Below are positions 31,880 to 41,734 of a DNA stretch of 41,929 bases, one piece after another. How positions within the stretch are numbered: the stretch's first letter is position 1; the number at the start of each line of letters is the position of its first letter. Below the pieces are notes generated by a model, which worked only from the letters and a program-made list of their open reading frames with translations, was not told the origin of the DNA and did not search any database. The position numbers and the translations under genes are program-made. This DNA is from Caballeronia hypogeia (GTDB lineage: Bacteria > Pseudomonadota > Gammaproteobacteria > Burkholderiales > Burkholderiaceae), in contig NZ_FCOA02000047.1 of the NCBI RefSeq assembly GCF_001544875.2, positions 1 to 41,929 on the forward strand, given 5' to 3'.

Positions 31880-34852
31880 TCAAGGTTTCGGCACGCCTTC
31901 CTCGACCAGCAACGCCACCGGCATGACCGCCAGAGCGTCGCGCAGGAATAAACGCTCGCCCTCGGCCTTGGGCGCATTCGGACTCAGCCAGTCGAACAAC
32001 GCGCGCGAATGCAGCGCCTCGGGCAGCACGACGCACGTCTCGCCCCAGCGTTCCGGCTCGACGAGCGGTACGTCGCGCTCGCGGTCCAGCAGCGGCGCGG
32101 CGAGCCGCGTCGCGATGACGATGGCGAACGCGCTGCCCGCATGCCGCGCATACGCGATCACATGCCGCGCCTGTTCGCCCTGCACTTCGAGCGGCAGATA
32201 TTCGCCCTGCGCGAACAGCGATTCGCAATGCTTGCGCAAGGCCAGCGCCCGCCGCACGAGCGCGAGCTTCACGCGTCCGTCGCGCCAGTTCGCGAGTTGT
32301 TCCGATGGCGGCCCTTTCTCCTCCACTTCCGCGAGCCACGCGCGACGAAGCGCGTAATCGACAGGCCGCCGGTTGTCGGGATCGACGAGACTGAAGTCCC
32401 ACAGTTCCGTGCCCTGATACAGATCCGGCACGCCCGGCGACGTGAGCCGCAAGAGCGTCTGCTGAAAGCTGTCGATGGCCCCGAGCGGCCCGATGCGCGC
32501 GACGAACGCCGACAGCTCCTGCAAGAAGCCATTGCGCCGCTGCGGCGCGACAATATCGAACAGGAAGTCCCTGCACGCCTGCTCATACGCTTCGTCGGGT
32601 GCGAACCAGCTCGTGCGCAATTTCGCTTCGCGCAACGATTTCAACTGCCATTGCGCGACGCGTTCGGCGAGCGCATGCACGCCCGCTTCGTCATCCGGAG
32701 CGAGGGTCGGCGGCCAGCATCCGACGAGCGTCTGATACAGCATCGTCTCCGCGGCCGGGCCCGGCGCCCAGTCGTTGACGTCGCTCGTCTCCGCAGGACC
32801 GCCGCTCGCACCGCGCCGCAACGGCGTGTTCAAGGTCGACCATTGTCTGAGGGTCGCGGCCCATTCGTCTGGAATCTCGCTCAATGCCGCGATGCGCGCG
32901 CGAACGTCTTCGCCGCGCTTGTGATCGTGCGTCGCGGTGCAGAGCATCGCGTGCGGGAACGCTTCGAAACGCTCGCGATTGCCCGCGTGAAATTCATCGA
33001 CGGACAACGCGAACTCGCCCGGATCAGCGCCGACTTCGTTGCGCGAAATGAGCCGCCCATAGCGATAGCACGCCGTATCCTCGACCGCCTTCGCCGCCAC
33101 CGGCGACGTGAGCTGCGAGAACAGCGTCTGCGCCGCGCGTCGCTGCGAGGCGCTCGACGAAGGCGGATTCTGCGTCGCCTGCGCCTGAGTGCGATCACGG
33201 TCGCGGTCGCGATTGCGCTCGGCCGCGCGATCGCGACCGCGCTCGGGGCGCTCGTTGCGCTCATTGCGTTCGTTGCGTTCGTTGCGTTCGCCGCGCTCGG
33301 CCTGCGGCGCTTCGTCGGCCAGCTTGCCGCCCAGCCATTGCGCGACCTGATCGAGCACGACATGATCCGCGCGCGCCAGCGCCTCGCGCGCGGCGTCCAG
33401 CGCCTGCGAGAAGAAGCGCTCGTCCTCGGGGCTGCGCACGCCGCCCACCGGATAGATGCGATACACCGGAAACTGCACGACCAGCTCCGCGACCACGCGC
33501 CTCATCGACGAGAACGTGAAATCACGCGTGCTCTGCGCATCGCGCGCGATACGGTGCAGCGCGCGCGTCACGCGGTCCAGTTCCGCCGAGAGATTTTCCG
33601 CGAGGATCTTGCGGCGCGCGGCGAGCGCTTCGTCGGCGAAGCTCGCGCTCTTGCCGGTGATCTCGGCCCATAGCTCCGCGAGCGGCGCGGCGCTTGCCGG
33701 ATCGTGCAGCAACGCGCCGACATCGTTCATGAAGTCGTAGCCCGTCGTGCCGTCGACCTGCCAGTCACGGCGTAGCGGCTCGCCGCGCGCCAGAATCTTC
33801 TCGACGACGAAATAAGTGCGGCCATTGCCATGCCGCAAGACTTCGGGCCGCTGCGCCGATAGTTCCTCCAGCCGCGCCCGCAGCCGCTGGCAATACTCGC
33901 GCGGTTCGGCGAGCCCGTCGACGTGATCGACGCGCACGCCATCGATCAGGCCTTCCGTGAAGAGCCTGAAAATCAGCGCATGCGACGCCTCGAACACTTC
34001 CGGCCGCTCCACGCGCACGCCGCCCAGCGTGCTCACGTCGAAGAAGCGGCGCCAGTTCACTTCGTCGGCGGCGGTGCGCCACCACGCGAGCCGGTAATGC
34101 TGCCGCTCCAGCAGGCGATGCAAGCGGTCGCGGCCTGAAGGCGTATCCGACGCATGCGCGGCGAGAATCGCTTCGATCGCCGCCTGGCCGCCTTCCGTCT
34201 GCGCGATGGTCACGAGCGCGGTGCGCGCATCGGCGGCGCGCGGTTGGTCCGTGGGCTGCGTCGTCAGGCCGGTGAAGCGCTGCGCCAGCTCGGGCGCTTC
34301 CTGAAACACGGCGGGGTAGTCGACCGGGCACACCGGAAACACATGCGAGTAATACTCGATGACGAAGCGCCCTTCATTCGCGCGATACGCGAGCCTGATC
34401 TTGCCGCCCTGCAGCTCGTCGCCATACGAGGCGCCGAGGAACGGCGCGAGCACCTTGCCGCGCAATGCCGGATCGGGCGAATGCCAGTCGACGTCGAAGA
34501 AGCGCGCATGGGTCGCGTGGCGTCCCCATTCGAGGATGTCCTGCCACCACGCGTTCTCCGAGCCGCCCACGCCCATGTGATTCGGCACGATATCGACGAT
34601 CAGTCCCATCTCGTGCGCGCGCAGCTTTTCGACGAAGCGGCGCAGGCCGTCCTCGCCGCCCAGCTCGGGATCGACCTTCGTATAGTCCACGACGTCGTAG
34701 CCGTGCGTGGAGCCGGCGGTCGCGGTCGTGATCGGCGACACATAGGCGTGACTCACGCCGAGCGACGCGAAGTAGTCCACGAGCGCGGCGGCATCGTCGA
34801 GAGTGAAGCCCTTGTGAAGCTGGAGCCTGAGCGTGGAACGCGGTACGGTCAT
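31880..34852 (-). CDS. treY: Malto-oligosyltrehalose synthase
   Basis: A 990-residue GH13 enzyme that isomerises the reducing-end alpha-1,4 bond of maltodextrins to alpha,alpha-1,1, giving maltooligosyl trehalose. STLRLQLHKGFTLDDAAALVDYFASLGVSHAYVSPI at the start, the nucleophile Asp in GVRVDHVDGLAEP (near residue 305), and VEKILARGEPLRRDWQVDGTTGYDFMN are diagnostic. It is longer than many TreY proteins because of a low-complexity charged insertion at about residues 515-555, built from Arg-Asn-Glu and Arg-Asp repeats. The start overlaps the malQ stop by four bases. Last gene of the operon. Confidence 0.95.
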   Translation of the reverse strand: MTVPRSTLRLQLHKGFTLDDAAALVDYFASLGVSHAYVSPITTATAGSTHGYDVVDYTKVDPELGGEDGLRRFVEKLRAHEMGLIVDIVPNHMGVGGSENAWWQDILEWGRHATHARFFDVDWHSPDPALRGKVLAPFLGASYGDELQGGKIRLAYRANEGRFVIEYYSHVFPVCPVDYPAVFQEAPELAQRFTGLTTQPTDQPRAADARTALVTIAQTEGGQAAIEAILAAHASDTPSGRDRLHRLLERQHYRLAWWRTAADEVNWRRFFDVSTLGGVRVERPEVFEASHALIFRLFTEGLIDGVRVDHVDGLAEPREYCQRLRARLEELSAQRPEVLRHGNGRTYFVVEKILARGEPLRRDWQVDGTTGYDFMNDVGALLHDPASAAPLAELWAEITGKSASFADEALAARRKILAENLSAELDRVTRALHRIARDAQSTRDFTFSSMRRVVAELVVQFPVYRIYPVGGVRSPEDERFFSQALDAAREALARADHVVLDQVAQWLGGKLADEAPQAERGERNERNERNERNERPERGRDRAAERNRDRDRDRTQAQATQNPPSSSASQRRAAQTLFSQLTSPVAAKAVEDTACYRYGRLISRNEVGADPGEFALSVDEFHAGNRERFEAFPHAMLCTATHDHKRGEDVRARIAALSEIPDEWAATLRQWSTLNTPLRRGASGGPAETSDVNDWAPGPAAETMLYQTLVGCWPPTLAPDDEAGVHALAERVAQWQLKSLREAKLRTSWFAPDEAYEQACRDFLFDIVAPQRRNGFLQELSAFVARIGPLGAIDSFQQTLLRLTSPGVPDLYQGTELWDFSLVDPDNRRPVDYALRRAWLAEVEEKGPPSEQLANWRDGRVKLALVRRALALRKHCESLFAQGEYLPLEVQGEQARHVIAYARHAGSAFAIVIATRLAAPLLDRERDVPLVEPERWGETCVVLPEALHSRALFDWLSPNAPKAEGERLFLRDALAVMPVALLVEEGVPKP
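33190..33300 (-). repeat. Short tandem repeat encoding an Arg-Asn-Glu tract inside treY
   Basis: GTTGCGTTC and near copies repeat in phase (best at 33253-33290), preceded by CGGTCGCGGTCGCGATTGCG-type repeats. They encode (Asn-Glu-Arg)n and Arg-Asp runs. Unit lengths of nine, six and three keep the frame, as expected for slippage in a tolerated loop. Confidence 0.85.
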
Positions 34853-37050
34853 GGTGTTTCGTTCGGTTTCGATAAGGTTTCGTTGGTCTGCGCCGAGCGC
34901 TTGCGCGCGCTGTCCACGGCGAGCAGGCGGTCGCAGAACGCGTCGTCGAGAAACAGTTCGTCGACGGGCCGCGCCATGCGCCTGCGCCAGTTCGGATGCT
35001 CGTCGATGGAGCCGGGCAGGTTCGGCTGCTCCGCGAGCGCGAGCAGGTCCTCCAGCGGATACGTGACGAGCGGCGCGGGCGTCGCGGCGACGAAGGCCAG
35101 CGCCTCGTCAACGGGCGCGTTCTCGATGTCGGGCGCCTCCACGTCGTCGGGCGCGATGCCCGCGTCCTGAAACGCCCGCCACAAGTGCGCGCGATCTTCG
35201 CCGCGTTCCTCCAGCGCCACTTCCACCGCGTCGCGGCCGTCTTCGCGCGCCATCGTCTGGCCGATCTTCGAGCGCCACACGATGTCCTCGCCGCGCCACC
35301 AGCCGGTGACGGTGGGCAGATCGTGCGTCGTCGTCGTGGCCGTGACGCCCGTGTCCCATTCGCGCGGCGGCTTGAAGCCGGGGCCGTCCACCTCGCGCTC
35401 GAACCACAGCACCCGGATGCCGAGCAAGCCGTGCTCCTGCAAGCGCTCTGTAAAGCCCGGCGGCACGGTGCCGAGATCCTCGCCAATCACGATCGCGCGA
35501 TGCCGCCACGATTCGAGCGCGATCAGCCGCAGCATGTCGTCGAGCGGATAGCGCAGATACGCGCCGTCCTTCGCGCTTTCGCCCTCGGGCACGAGCCACA
35601 GCCGCCGCAAGCCGAGAATGTGATCGATGCGAATGCCGCCCGCGCGCGCGAACGCGCAGCGCAGCATGTCGATGAACGCCGAGAAGCCCTGCGTGCGCAT
35701 CGCGCGCGGCGAGAACGTCGTGAGTCCCCACGATTGCCCCGCCTGATTGAACAGATCGGGCGGCGCGCCGACCGACACGCCCGTCAGCATTTCCTCGCGA
35801 TACGACCATGCGTGGCTGCCCGCGCTGTCGCAGCCGACCGCGAGATCGGCGACAAGTCCGACCGCCATGCCCGCGTCGCGCGCCGCGTGCTGCGCGTGCA
35901 TGAGGCCCTTTGCCGCGAGCCATTGCGTGAACAGATAAAAATCCACTTCGCGGCGATTGGCCTGCGCGAATTCGGCCACCGCATCGCTGCGCGGATCGCG
36001 CAACGCCTCGGGCCAGTTGCGCCAGTGTCCATCGCCGCTCGATGCGATCTGCGCGGCCTGCAATGCTTCGAAGCGCGCGTGATCTTCGAGCGGACGTCCG
36101 CCTTCGTCGACGAACGCGGCGAAGTCCTTGGCGAAGGGCGAATCGCGATCTTCGGAGAACACGTCGAAGAGCGCGCGCAGGATCGCGAGACGCGTTTGCG
36201 ATGCGCGCGGCCAGTCGATCAGCGCGAGCCCTTCGAGTTCGGCAAGCTGCTTCGCGACGCCCGCCTTCTCGATCGCGGCGCGCGCGGCGGGCGCGCCGAG
36301 CACGGCGGCCGGATCGACATGCGCGACATTGAGAAAAAGTCGCGACGACGGCGAATACGGGCTGAACTTGTTCGGTTCGGCGCTGAACATCGCGTGCATC
36401 GGGCTGATGGCGATGGCGTGGCCGCCGCGCTTCGCCGTCTGCGTCGCGAGGGCCGCGAGCGCGGTGAAGTCGCCGATGCCGCCGTCGCCATTGCGCCGCA
36501 AGCCGTACACCTGCGCCGCGACGCCCCACAGCGGCGGCGTGTGTTTCGCGTCTTCATCGAGCGTGCGCCATGCGTCGTCGAGGGTGAAGCAGCGCGCGGG
36601 CGCGACCGCGAGCGTCGTGCGATGGTCGTTGATGACGAGCGTGTGATAGCCCGGCTCCGCGATCGGCGAGAGCAGCGCGATCTCGCCCTTGGGCGACGTG
36701 AAGCGCCCGTCGATGATCTCGCCACTTTCCAGTTCGATGCGATAGCGCGCGCCCGACTTCGCCGCCGAAACGGGCAGCGCGATGCCGCGATCCACTTCGG
36801 CGGTGATGAGCGGCGGCAGCTTGCGCCCGCTCAACTCGGCATCGACCGCAGCGGTGCTATGTTTGATCTGCGTGGCGTTACCGCACGGCAGGCCGAGCTT
36901 TTCGAGCAGAATGCGCAGCGTCGTTTCAGGCACGCGCCGCATGTTCTTGTGCGCGTCCTGCCATTCGACCTCGAAGCCTGCGCGCTGCGCAAGTGTTTCG
37001 ATCGTGCTCATCGGGCGGGCCGCGCCCGTATTGGCGGAAGTGGCGTTCAC
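34849..37050 (-). CDS. malQ: 4-alpha-glucanotransferase (amylomaltase)
   Basis: A 733-residue GH77 enzyme that transfers maltosyl or longer units between malto-oligosaccharides, here adjusting chain lengths for TreY. GH77 motifs are GIRIDHILGLRRLWLVPEG (nucleophile Asp near residue 475) and GEDLGTVPPGF (acid/base Glu near 520). The N-terminal 150 residues form the extra domain seen in E. coli-like MalQ. Start GTG 37050 overlaps the treZ stop (GTGA) and has GAAGGGA upstream; ATG 37011 is the alternative. Stop overlaps treY. Confidence 0.93.
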   Translation of the reverse strand: MNATSANTGAARPMSTIETLAQRAGFEVEWQDAHKNMRRVPETTLRILLEKLGLPCGNATQIKHSTAAVDAELSGRKLPPLITAEVDRGIALPVSAAKSGARYRIELESGEIIDGRFTSPKGEIALLSPIAEPGYHTLVINDHRTTLAVAPARCFTLDDAWRTLDEDAKHTPPLWGVAAQVYGLRRNGDGGIGDFTALAALATQTAKRGGHAIAISPMHAMFSAEPNKFSPYSPSSRLFLNVAHVDPAAVLGAPAARAAIEKAGVAKQLAELEGLALIDWPRASQTRLAILRALFDVFSEDRDSPFAKDFAAFVDEGGRPLEDHARFEALQAAQIASSGDGHWRNWPEALRDPRSDAVAEFAQANRREVDFYLFTQWLAAKGLMHAQHAARDAGMAVGLVADLAVGCDSAGSHAWSYREEMLTGVSVGAPPDLFNQAGQSWGLTTFSPRAMRTQGFSAFIDMLRCAFARAGGIRIDHILGLRRLWLVPEGESAKDGAYLRYPLDDMLRLIALESWRHRAIVIGEDLGTVPPGFTERLQEHGLLGIRVLWFEREVDGPGFKPPREWDTGVTATTTTHDLPTVTGWWRGEDIVWRSKIGQTMAREDGRDAVEVALEERGEDRAHLWRAFQDAGIAPDDVEAPDIENAPVDEALAFVAATPAPLVTYPLEDLLALAEQPNLPGSIDEHPNWRRRMARPVDELFLDDAFCDRLLAVDSARKRSAQTNETLSKPNETP

Positions 37051-38945
37051 GACACTTTCCCTTCGACCGATGCCGGTTCGAAGCAGCGCGCGTCGTGTGC
37101 GATCGCATACTCGTTCACGTCGCCGGTGAGCCACGCGAGGAAAGTGCGCCCGCCGAGTTCGCCGTCACGCGCTCGATCCTGCGCGCGCGCGGGCGTCTCG
37201 AAGACGATCTTGCCCGAGGGCTGATCTTTCAGCGCGATGCCCGCCTCATCGAGATTGAGCGCGACGGTGAGCGTTTCGCCATCGCCCAGCTTCCAGCGCG
37301 CGACGAGCGCCTTCTCGCCCAGCACATCCGCGCCGAGGGATTTCGCGCCCTTCAGACGCGGAGTGATGAGCTTCGCGCGCACCGTGAGCGCCGAGCGGTA
37401 GAAGTGCAGCCATTCCAGGCGATCCTGTTCGTCCTGCTTGTCGCCGATCTTCGGCGATGACACTTCGAAGGTTTTCCTGTCGTTGGGATCGGGAATCTGC
37501 GCGCGGCGCTTTTCATCGCTGAATGCGGAGAACTTCGCGAACTCCTTGCGGCGTCCTTCGCGCACCGCATCGGCGAGCTGGTCGTGATAGTCGGTGAAGA
37601 ACAGGAACGGCTGCTTCGAGCCGTATTGCTCTTCCATGAACAACAGCGGGATCTGCGGCGACAGCAGCAACAGACCCGTTGCGGCGAAGAGCGACTCGTC
37701 GTCGGTCAGCGAGCGCAGGCGGTCGCCCATCGCGCGATTGCCGATCTGATCGTGGTTCTGCAGAAACATGACAAAGTTGGTCGGCGGCAGATGCGCGCTC
37801 GTCTCGCCGCGCGGCTTGCCGTCGTGTATCGGCGACGGATCGCCCTGATACGCGAAACCTTCCTTCAGCACGCGCGCGAGCTTCTCGATGGGCTGGTCGC
37901 AATACGCGCCGTAGTAGCTCTCGTCTTCGCCGGTGAGCAGCACGTGCAGCGTGTTGTGCGCGTCGTCGTTCCATTGCGCGTCGAAGTGCGTCTCCAGCAG
38001 ATTCGCCGTGTTGTGCTCGTTCTCCAGCACGAGATGCACATGACGGCCCGCCTCGACGGAACTACGCACGCGATGCGCGAGCTCGCGCAGCCATTCGTCG
38101 TCGTCGATCGCATGCACCGCATCGAGGCGCAGGCCATCGAATCGATATTCGTTGAGCCAGTACAGGGCATTGTCGAAGAACAGGTCGCGCACTTGCGGGC
38201 GCTCGAAATCGATGGCCGGTCCCCACGGCGTGTGCACGCCTTCGCGGAAGAATTTTTCCGCATAGGCGTGCAGATAATTGCCATCCGGGCCGAAGTGGTT
38301 GTAGACCACGTCGAGGAACACCATCAGGCCGAGCCCGTGCGCGGTATCGACGAGCTTCTTCAGCTCTTCGGGGCGGCCATACGACGAGTCGGGCGCGTAC
38401 GGCAGCACGCCGTCGTAACCCCAGTTGCGCGTGCCGGAGAAGTCGTTGAGCGGCATCAGCTCGATGGCCGTGACGCCCAGCTGCGCGAGCTCGGGCAGGC
38501 GCGCTGTCACGCCCGCGAAGCCGCCCATCGCGCCCGCGTGCAGTTCGTACAGCACGGTCTCTTCCCACGGTCGGCCGTGCCAGTTGGTATGCGTCCAGCG
38601 ATACGCGCGCGGGTCGATGACTTCGCTCGGGCCATGCACGTCCTGCGGCTGAAAGCGTGACGCGGGGTCGGGCACCGCGAGCTTCTCGTCGAGGCGATAG
38701 CGATAGAGCGTGCCCGCGCCGCCATCGGCTTCGGCTTCGAACCAGCCGTCGCCGGTGGCCTGCATGTCGATCAGCTCGGGCTGGCCGCCCGCGCGCTGGA
38801 CCTCGACCTGCACGGCGTCGCGCGAGGGCGCCCAGAAACGAAAACGCGTGCGCGGATGTTCGCGCGCGGCGCCCGTCAGATGAGCGCCGAAAGGAAGGCA
38901 ATGCGCATGATGATGCTTGTGCGGATCGATCGGACGTTCGGACAT
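37047..38945 (-). CDS. treZ: Malto-oligosyltrehalose trehalohydrolase
   Basis: A 632-residue GH13 enzyme that releases trehalose from the TreY product. An N-terminal beta-sandwich (about 15-110; FGAHLTGAAREHPRTRFRFWAPSRDAVQVEV) precedes the barrel with catalytic Asp in GLRLDAVHAIDDDEWL (near 275), Glu in LVLENEHNT (near 305) and the transition-state Asp in FLQNHDQIGNR (near 398). The start follows AGGCAGG. The N-terminus is His-rich (DPHKHHHAH), without obvious meaning. Gap to glgX is 62 bp. Confidence 0.95.
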   Translation of the reverse strand: MSERPIDPHKHHHAHCLPFGAHLTGAAREHPRTRFRFWAPSRDAVQVEVQRAGGQPELIDMQATGDGWFEAEADGGAGTLYRYRLDEKLAVPDPASRFQPQDVHGPSEVIDPRAYRWTHTNWHGRPWEETVLYELHAGAMGGFAGVTARLPELAQLGVTAIELMPLNDFSGTRNWGYDGVLPYAPDSSYGRPEELKKLVDTAHGLGLMVFLDVVYNHFGPDGNYLHAYAEKFFREGVHTPWGPAIDFERPQVRDLFFDNALYWLNEYRFDGLRLDAVHAIDDDEWLRELAHRVRSSVEAGRHVHLVLENEHNTANLLETHFDAQWNDDAHNTLHVLLTGEDESYYGAYCDQPIEKLARVLKEGFAYQGDPSPIHDGKPRGETSAHLPPTNFVMFLQNHDQIGNRAMGDRLRSLTDDESLFAATGLLLLSPQIPLLFMEEQYGSKQPFLFFTDYHDQLADAVREGRRKEFAKFSAFSDEKRRAQIPDPNDRKTFEVSSPKIGDKQDEQDRLEWLHFYRSALTVRAKLITPRLKGAKSLGADVLGEKALVARWKLGDGETLTVALNLDEAGIALKDQPSGKIVFETPARAQDRARDGELGGRTFLAWLTGDVNEYAIAHDARCFEPASVEGKVS

Positions 38946-39007
38946 GATTTCCTGCCTGTATTGCTGCTGGGTCGACGAATTAATCGGGGACGCGCCTTGT
39001 GCGTGCG

Positions 39008-41233
39008 TCAGTGAGGCGAATCGATTTCGGGCTCACGATGCGAGGGCATCGTGCCGGGGTCGGGCGGCAGCGCCGTCAGCAGTCGCGGCCCCTGATGCGC
39101 GCCCGCCATCCATACCGCCTGCCAGTCGGCCTCGCCGGTGGGCTCGGCCAGCAGCACCATGATGCTGTGCGCGGCCACCCCGATCTCGATGCCGACGAGC
39201 GGACGCGTCACGGAGTCGGGCTCCGCGCTATCCAGGAGCACATTCCATTCCAAGTGCGGCGCGGGGGGCGCGAAGGTGAGCGGTTGCGACGAGGCGTTGA
39301 ACATCAGGAGCAGCACGTCGATTTCGCCGTCGATTCCCGGGCCGGCGCGCCGCAGCGTGAGCGCGCGGCCTTCGGGGTCCTGCCATGCTTCGATGGCGAG
39401 CGCGTTGCCGCGTTCGTCGAACCAGCCGACGTCGTAGAGGCCCGGCAGTACTTCGCGATCGCCGTAAAGAAAGCGCGTTTCGCGCAGCACCGGGTAGCTT
39501 TTGCGCAATGCAATGACGCGGGCGACGAACTCCGTCATCACGACGCCTTGGGGACTGCGCGCATCGTTCCAGTCGAGCCAGGAAATCTCGTTGTCCTGGC
39601 AATAGGCGTTGTTGTTGCCCTGTTGCGTGCGTCCGAATTCATCGCCCGCGAGGAGCATGGGCGTGCCGAGCGAGAGCAGCGTCGTCGCGATCATGGAGCG
39701 GGCGAGACGCGCGCGGAGTTCGAGAATCGCGGCGTCGTCGGTGGCGCCTTCGACGCCCCAGTTCGCGCTGCAGTTCTCGTTGTGGCCGTCGTTGTTGCCT
39801 TCCTGATTCTGCTCGTTGTGCTTGTGCGAATACGCGGTGACATCGGCGAGTGTGAAGCCGTCATGTGACGCGACGAAGTTCACCGACGCCCACGGCTTCC
39901 TGAAGCGCCGGTTGAACAACTCGGCGGAACCGGTGAGACGCGCGGCGAGATCGGGGCGCATGCCGGCGTCGCCGCGCCAGAAGCGGCGCACGCCATCGCG
40001 ATACTTGTCGTTCCATTCCGCGAAACCGGGCGGGTGATTGCCCACCTGATAGCCGTCCGGCCCGATATCCCACGGCTCGGAAATCAGCTTGCGCGTGGAG
40101 AGAATCGGGTCCTGGCGAATTGCATCGAAGAAGCCCGAGCCCGGATCGAAACCGTGGCCTTCGCGACCGAGCGTGACGCCGAGATCGAAACGGAAGCCGT
40201 CGATGTTGAACGCGGTGGACCAGTAGCGCAGCGAGTCCATGACCATTTGCAGCACGCGCGGATGCGACAGGTTCACGGTATTGCCGCAGCCGGTTTCGTT
40301 GATGTAGTGACGCTCGTCGCCGGGAATCAGGCGATAGTAGCTCGCATTGTCGAGGCCGCGCCACGAGACCGTGGGGCCGAGCTCGTTGCCTTCGCAGGTG
40401 TGGTTGTAGACGACATCGAGAAACACTTCGATGCCCGCCGCGTGCAGTTGCCGCACGGCGATGCGCATTTCGTTGAGCCGATGCGTCGACAGGTAGGTGG
40501 GCTCGGGCGCGAAGAACGCGGCGGTGTTATAGCCCCAGTAGTTTCGGAGGCTGCGCTCGACGAGAAAGCGGTCGTTGAGAAACGCGTGCACGGGCAGGAA
40601 CTCGACGGCGGTGATGCCGAGCTTCTGCAAATGCTCGATGAACCACGGCGACGAGAGCGCCGCGAACGAGCCGCGTTCGTGCTGGCGGATGTCGTCGCGC
40701 ATCATCGACGCACCGCGCACGTGCGTTTCGTAGATGATGGTTTCGCCCCAGGGGGTGTCGGGGCGCACGTCGCGGGACCAGTCGAAGGCATCGTCGGTGA
40801 CGATGCATTTGGGCATGGCGGGCGCGGAGTCGCGGCGGTCCATCGACATGTCGAGCCGGTTCGAATGCACGCGATAGCCGAAGAGCGCATCGGACCAGCG
40901 CCATGGGCCGACGAGCTTTTTCGCGTAGGGATCGAGCAGGAGCTTATGCGGATTGAAGCGATGCCCCTGTTGCGGCTGATAGGGCCCGTGTGCGCGAAAG
41001 CCGTAGACGGTGCCGGGATGCGCGCCGGGCAGATAGCCGTGCCAGATTTCGTCGGTGCACTCGGGGAGATCGAAGCGCATCAGTTCCTTGCGGCCGGTGC
41101 TGTCGAAGAGGCATACCTCGATACGATGAGCATTCGATGAAAACACCGCGAAGTTGACACCGAGACCGTCCCAGTTGGCTCCGAGCGGATAGGGTGCGCC
41201 CGGGAGCAACTTGTCGGGAAGTGCGTTTGCCAT
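39008..41233 (-). CDS. glgX: Glycogen debranching enzyme GlgX (isoamylase type)
   Basis: A 741-residue GH13 enzyme that cleaves alpha-1,6 branches in phosphorylase-trimmed glycogen and releases linear maltodextrins. N-terminal CBM48-like domain (about 10-110), then the barrel with nucleophile Asp in FNIDGFRFDLGVTLGRE (near 346), Glu in LISEPWDIGPDGYQVG (near 386) and Asp in NFVASHDGFTLADVTAYS (near 456). First gene of the minus-strand glgX-treZ-malQ-treY operon, which routes glycogen to trehalose. The upstream region to 41410 holds no gene. Confidence 0.95.
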   Translation of the reverse strand: MANALPDKLLPGAPYPLGANWDGLGVNFAVFSSNAHRIEVCLFDSTGRKELMRFDLPECTDEIWHGYLPGAHPGTVYGFRAHGPYQPQQGHRFNPHKLLLDPYAKKLVGPWRWSDALFGYRVHSNRLDMSMDRRDSAPAMPKCIVTDDAFDWSRDVRPDTPWGETIIYETHVRGASMMRDDIRQHERGSFAALSSPWFIEHLQKLGITAVEFLPVHAFLNDRFLVERSLRNYWGYNTAAFFAPEPTYLSTHRLNEMRIAVRQLHAAGIEVFLDVVYNHTCEGNELGPTVSWRGLDNASYYRLIPGDERHYINETGCGNTVNLSHPRVLQMVMDSLRYWSTAFNIDGFRFDLGVTLGREGHGFDPGSGFFDAIRQDPILSTRKLISEPWDIGPDGYQVGNHPPGFAEWNDKYRDGVRRFWRGDAGMRPDLAARLTGSAELFNRRFRKPWASVNFVASHDGFTLADVTAYSHKHNEQNQEGNNDGHNENCSANWGVEGATDDAAILELRARLARSMIATTLLSLGTPMLLAGDEFGRTQQGNNNAYCQDNEISWLDWNDARSPQGVVMTEFVARVIALRKSYPVLRETRFLYGDREVLPGLYDVGWFDERGNALAIEAWQDPEGRALTLRRAGPGIDGEIDVLLLMFNASSQPLTFAPPAPHLEWNVLLDSAEPDSVTRPLVGIEIGVAAHSIMVLLAEPTGEADWQAVWMAGAHQGPRLLTALPPDPGTMPSHREPEIDSPH

Positions 41234-41234
41234 G

Positions 41235-41410
41235 TGCCCCGTCCTCTTGGTTTTTGCCTTTTGCCGTTCCGGCGTGGGCTTAGTTTATGCCTTTGTTTCG
41301 TTGCGGTTTGGAGTCGGTTTTCGGCTTTGTTTGGCCTTTGGCGGCCGGCTTTCTTGTCTGTGCGGTAGGGAGCGTTTCTTTTGCGCTTGTTGCTTGTTTG
41401 CGTTGCCTGC
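41235..41410. other. A-poor intergenic leader upstream of glgX
   Basis: On the plus strand this 176-bp stretch is nearly devoid of A and rich in G and T (so the glgX-side strand is almost free of T). No gene is seen and I find no convincing promoter box by eye. Similar A-poor sequence directly precedes the repeat copies at 4977 and near 104, so part of it may belong to the repeat. Confidence 0.5.
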
Positions 41411-41720
41411 TCGTGCTTCTGTGAAATCCTGCGTTCGTGTCGGTCTATTAGCTCTGCCCCTCCCCGGGGCGGGGGTAACTTTCTTTGCGGCTGCAAAGAA
41501 AGTCACCAAAGAAAGCAGCTTTTCAGGCCCGCGGTCACACGCAATTTGGCCATGCTTATTCCTTCCCAATGGCCCTCGCCTAAGTGTCGCCCTCATAGGC
41601 CCAACCGGGCTTGGATCGCGGACCCACTGTCACATCGCACCGTTTAACGAACCGGTGCAGCGCCTGATAGCTCCGGCGCTGCGCTGCGCGCCGCCGACGG
41701 GTCCATCGGGTCCGCGCGCG
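41411..41720 (+). repeat. Dispersed intergenic repeat, forward copy with diverged distal half
   Basis: The front part (41421-41530) matches the copies at 1-95 and 4977-5080: TGAAATCCTGC, GTCGGTCTATTAG, the C/G near palindrome and the hairpin at 41478-41503. The distal part (about 41560-41720) is only distantly similar to 5120-5270 but keeps blocks such as TGGCCC, GTGTC, CCCTC-TAGGCC and TTGGATCGCG in order. No terminal inverted repeat is found at its far end. Confidence 0.75.
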
Positions 41721-41734
41721 CTTCTTACTCACGC

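Noticed and set aside
34996..37224. 742-codon open frame antisense to malQ/treZ
   Set aside because: Shadow frame of well-identified genes; Arg/Ala-rich with no recognisable domain.
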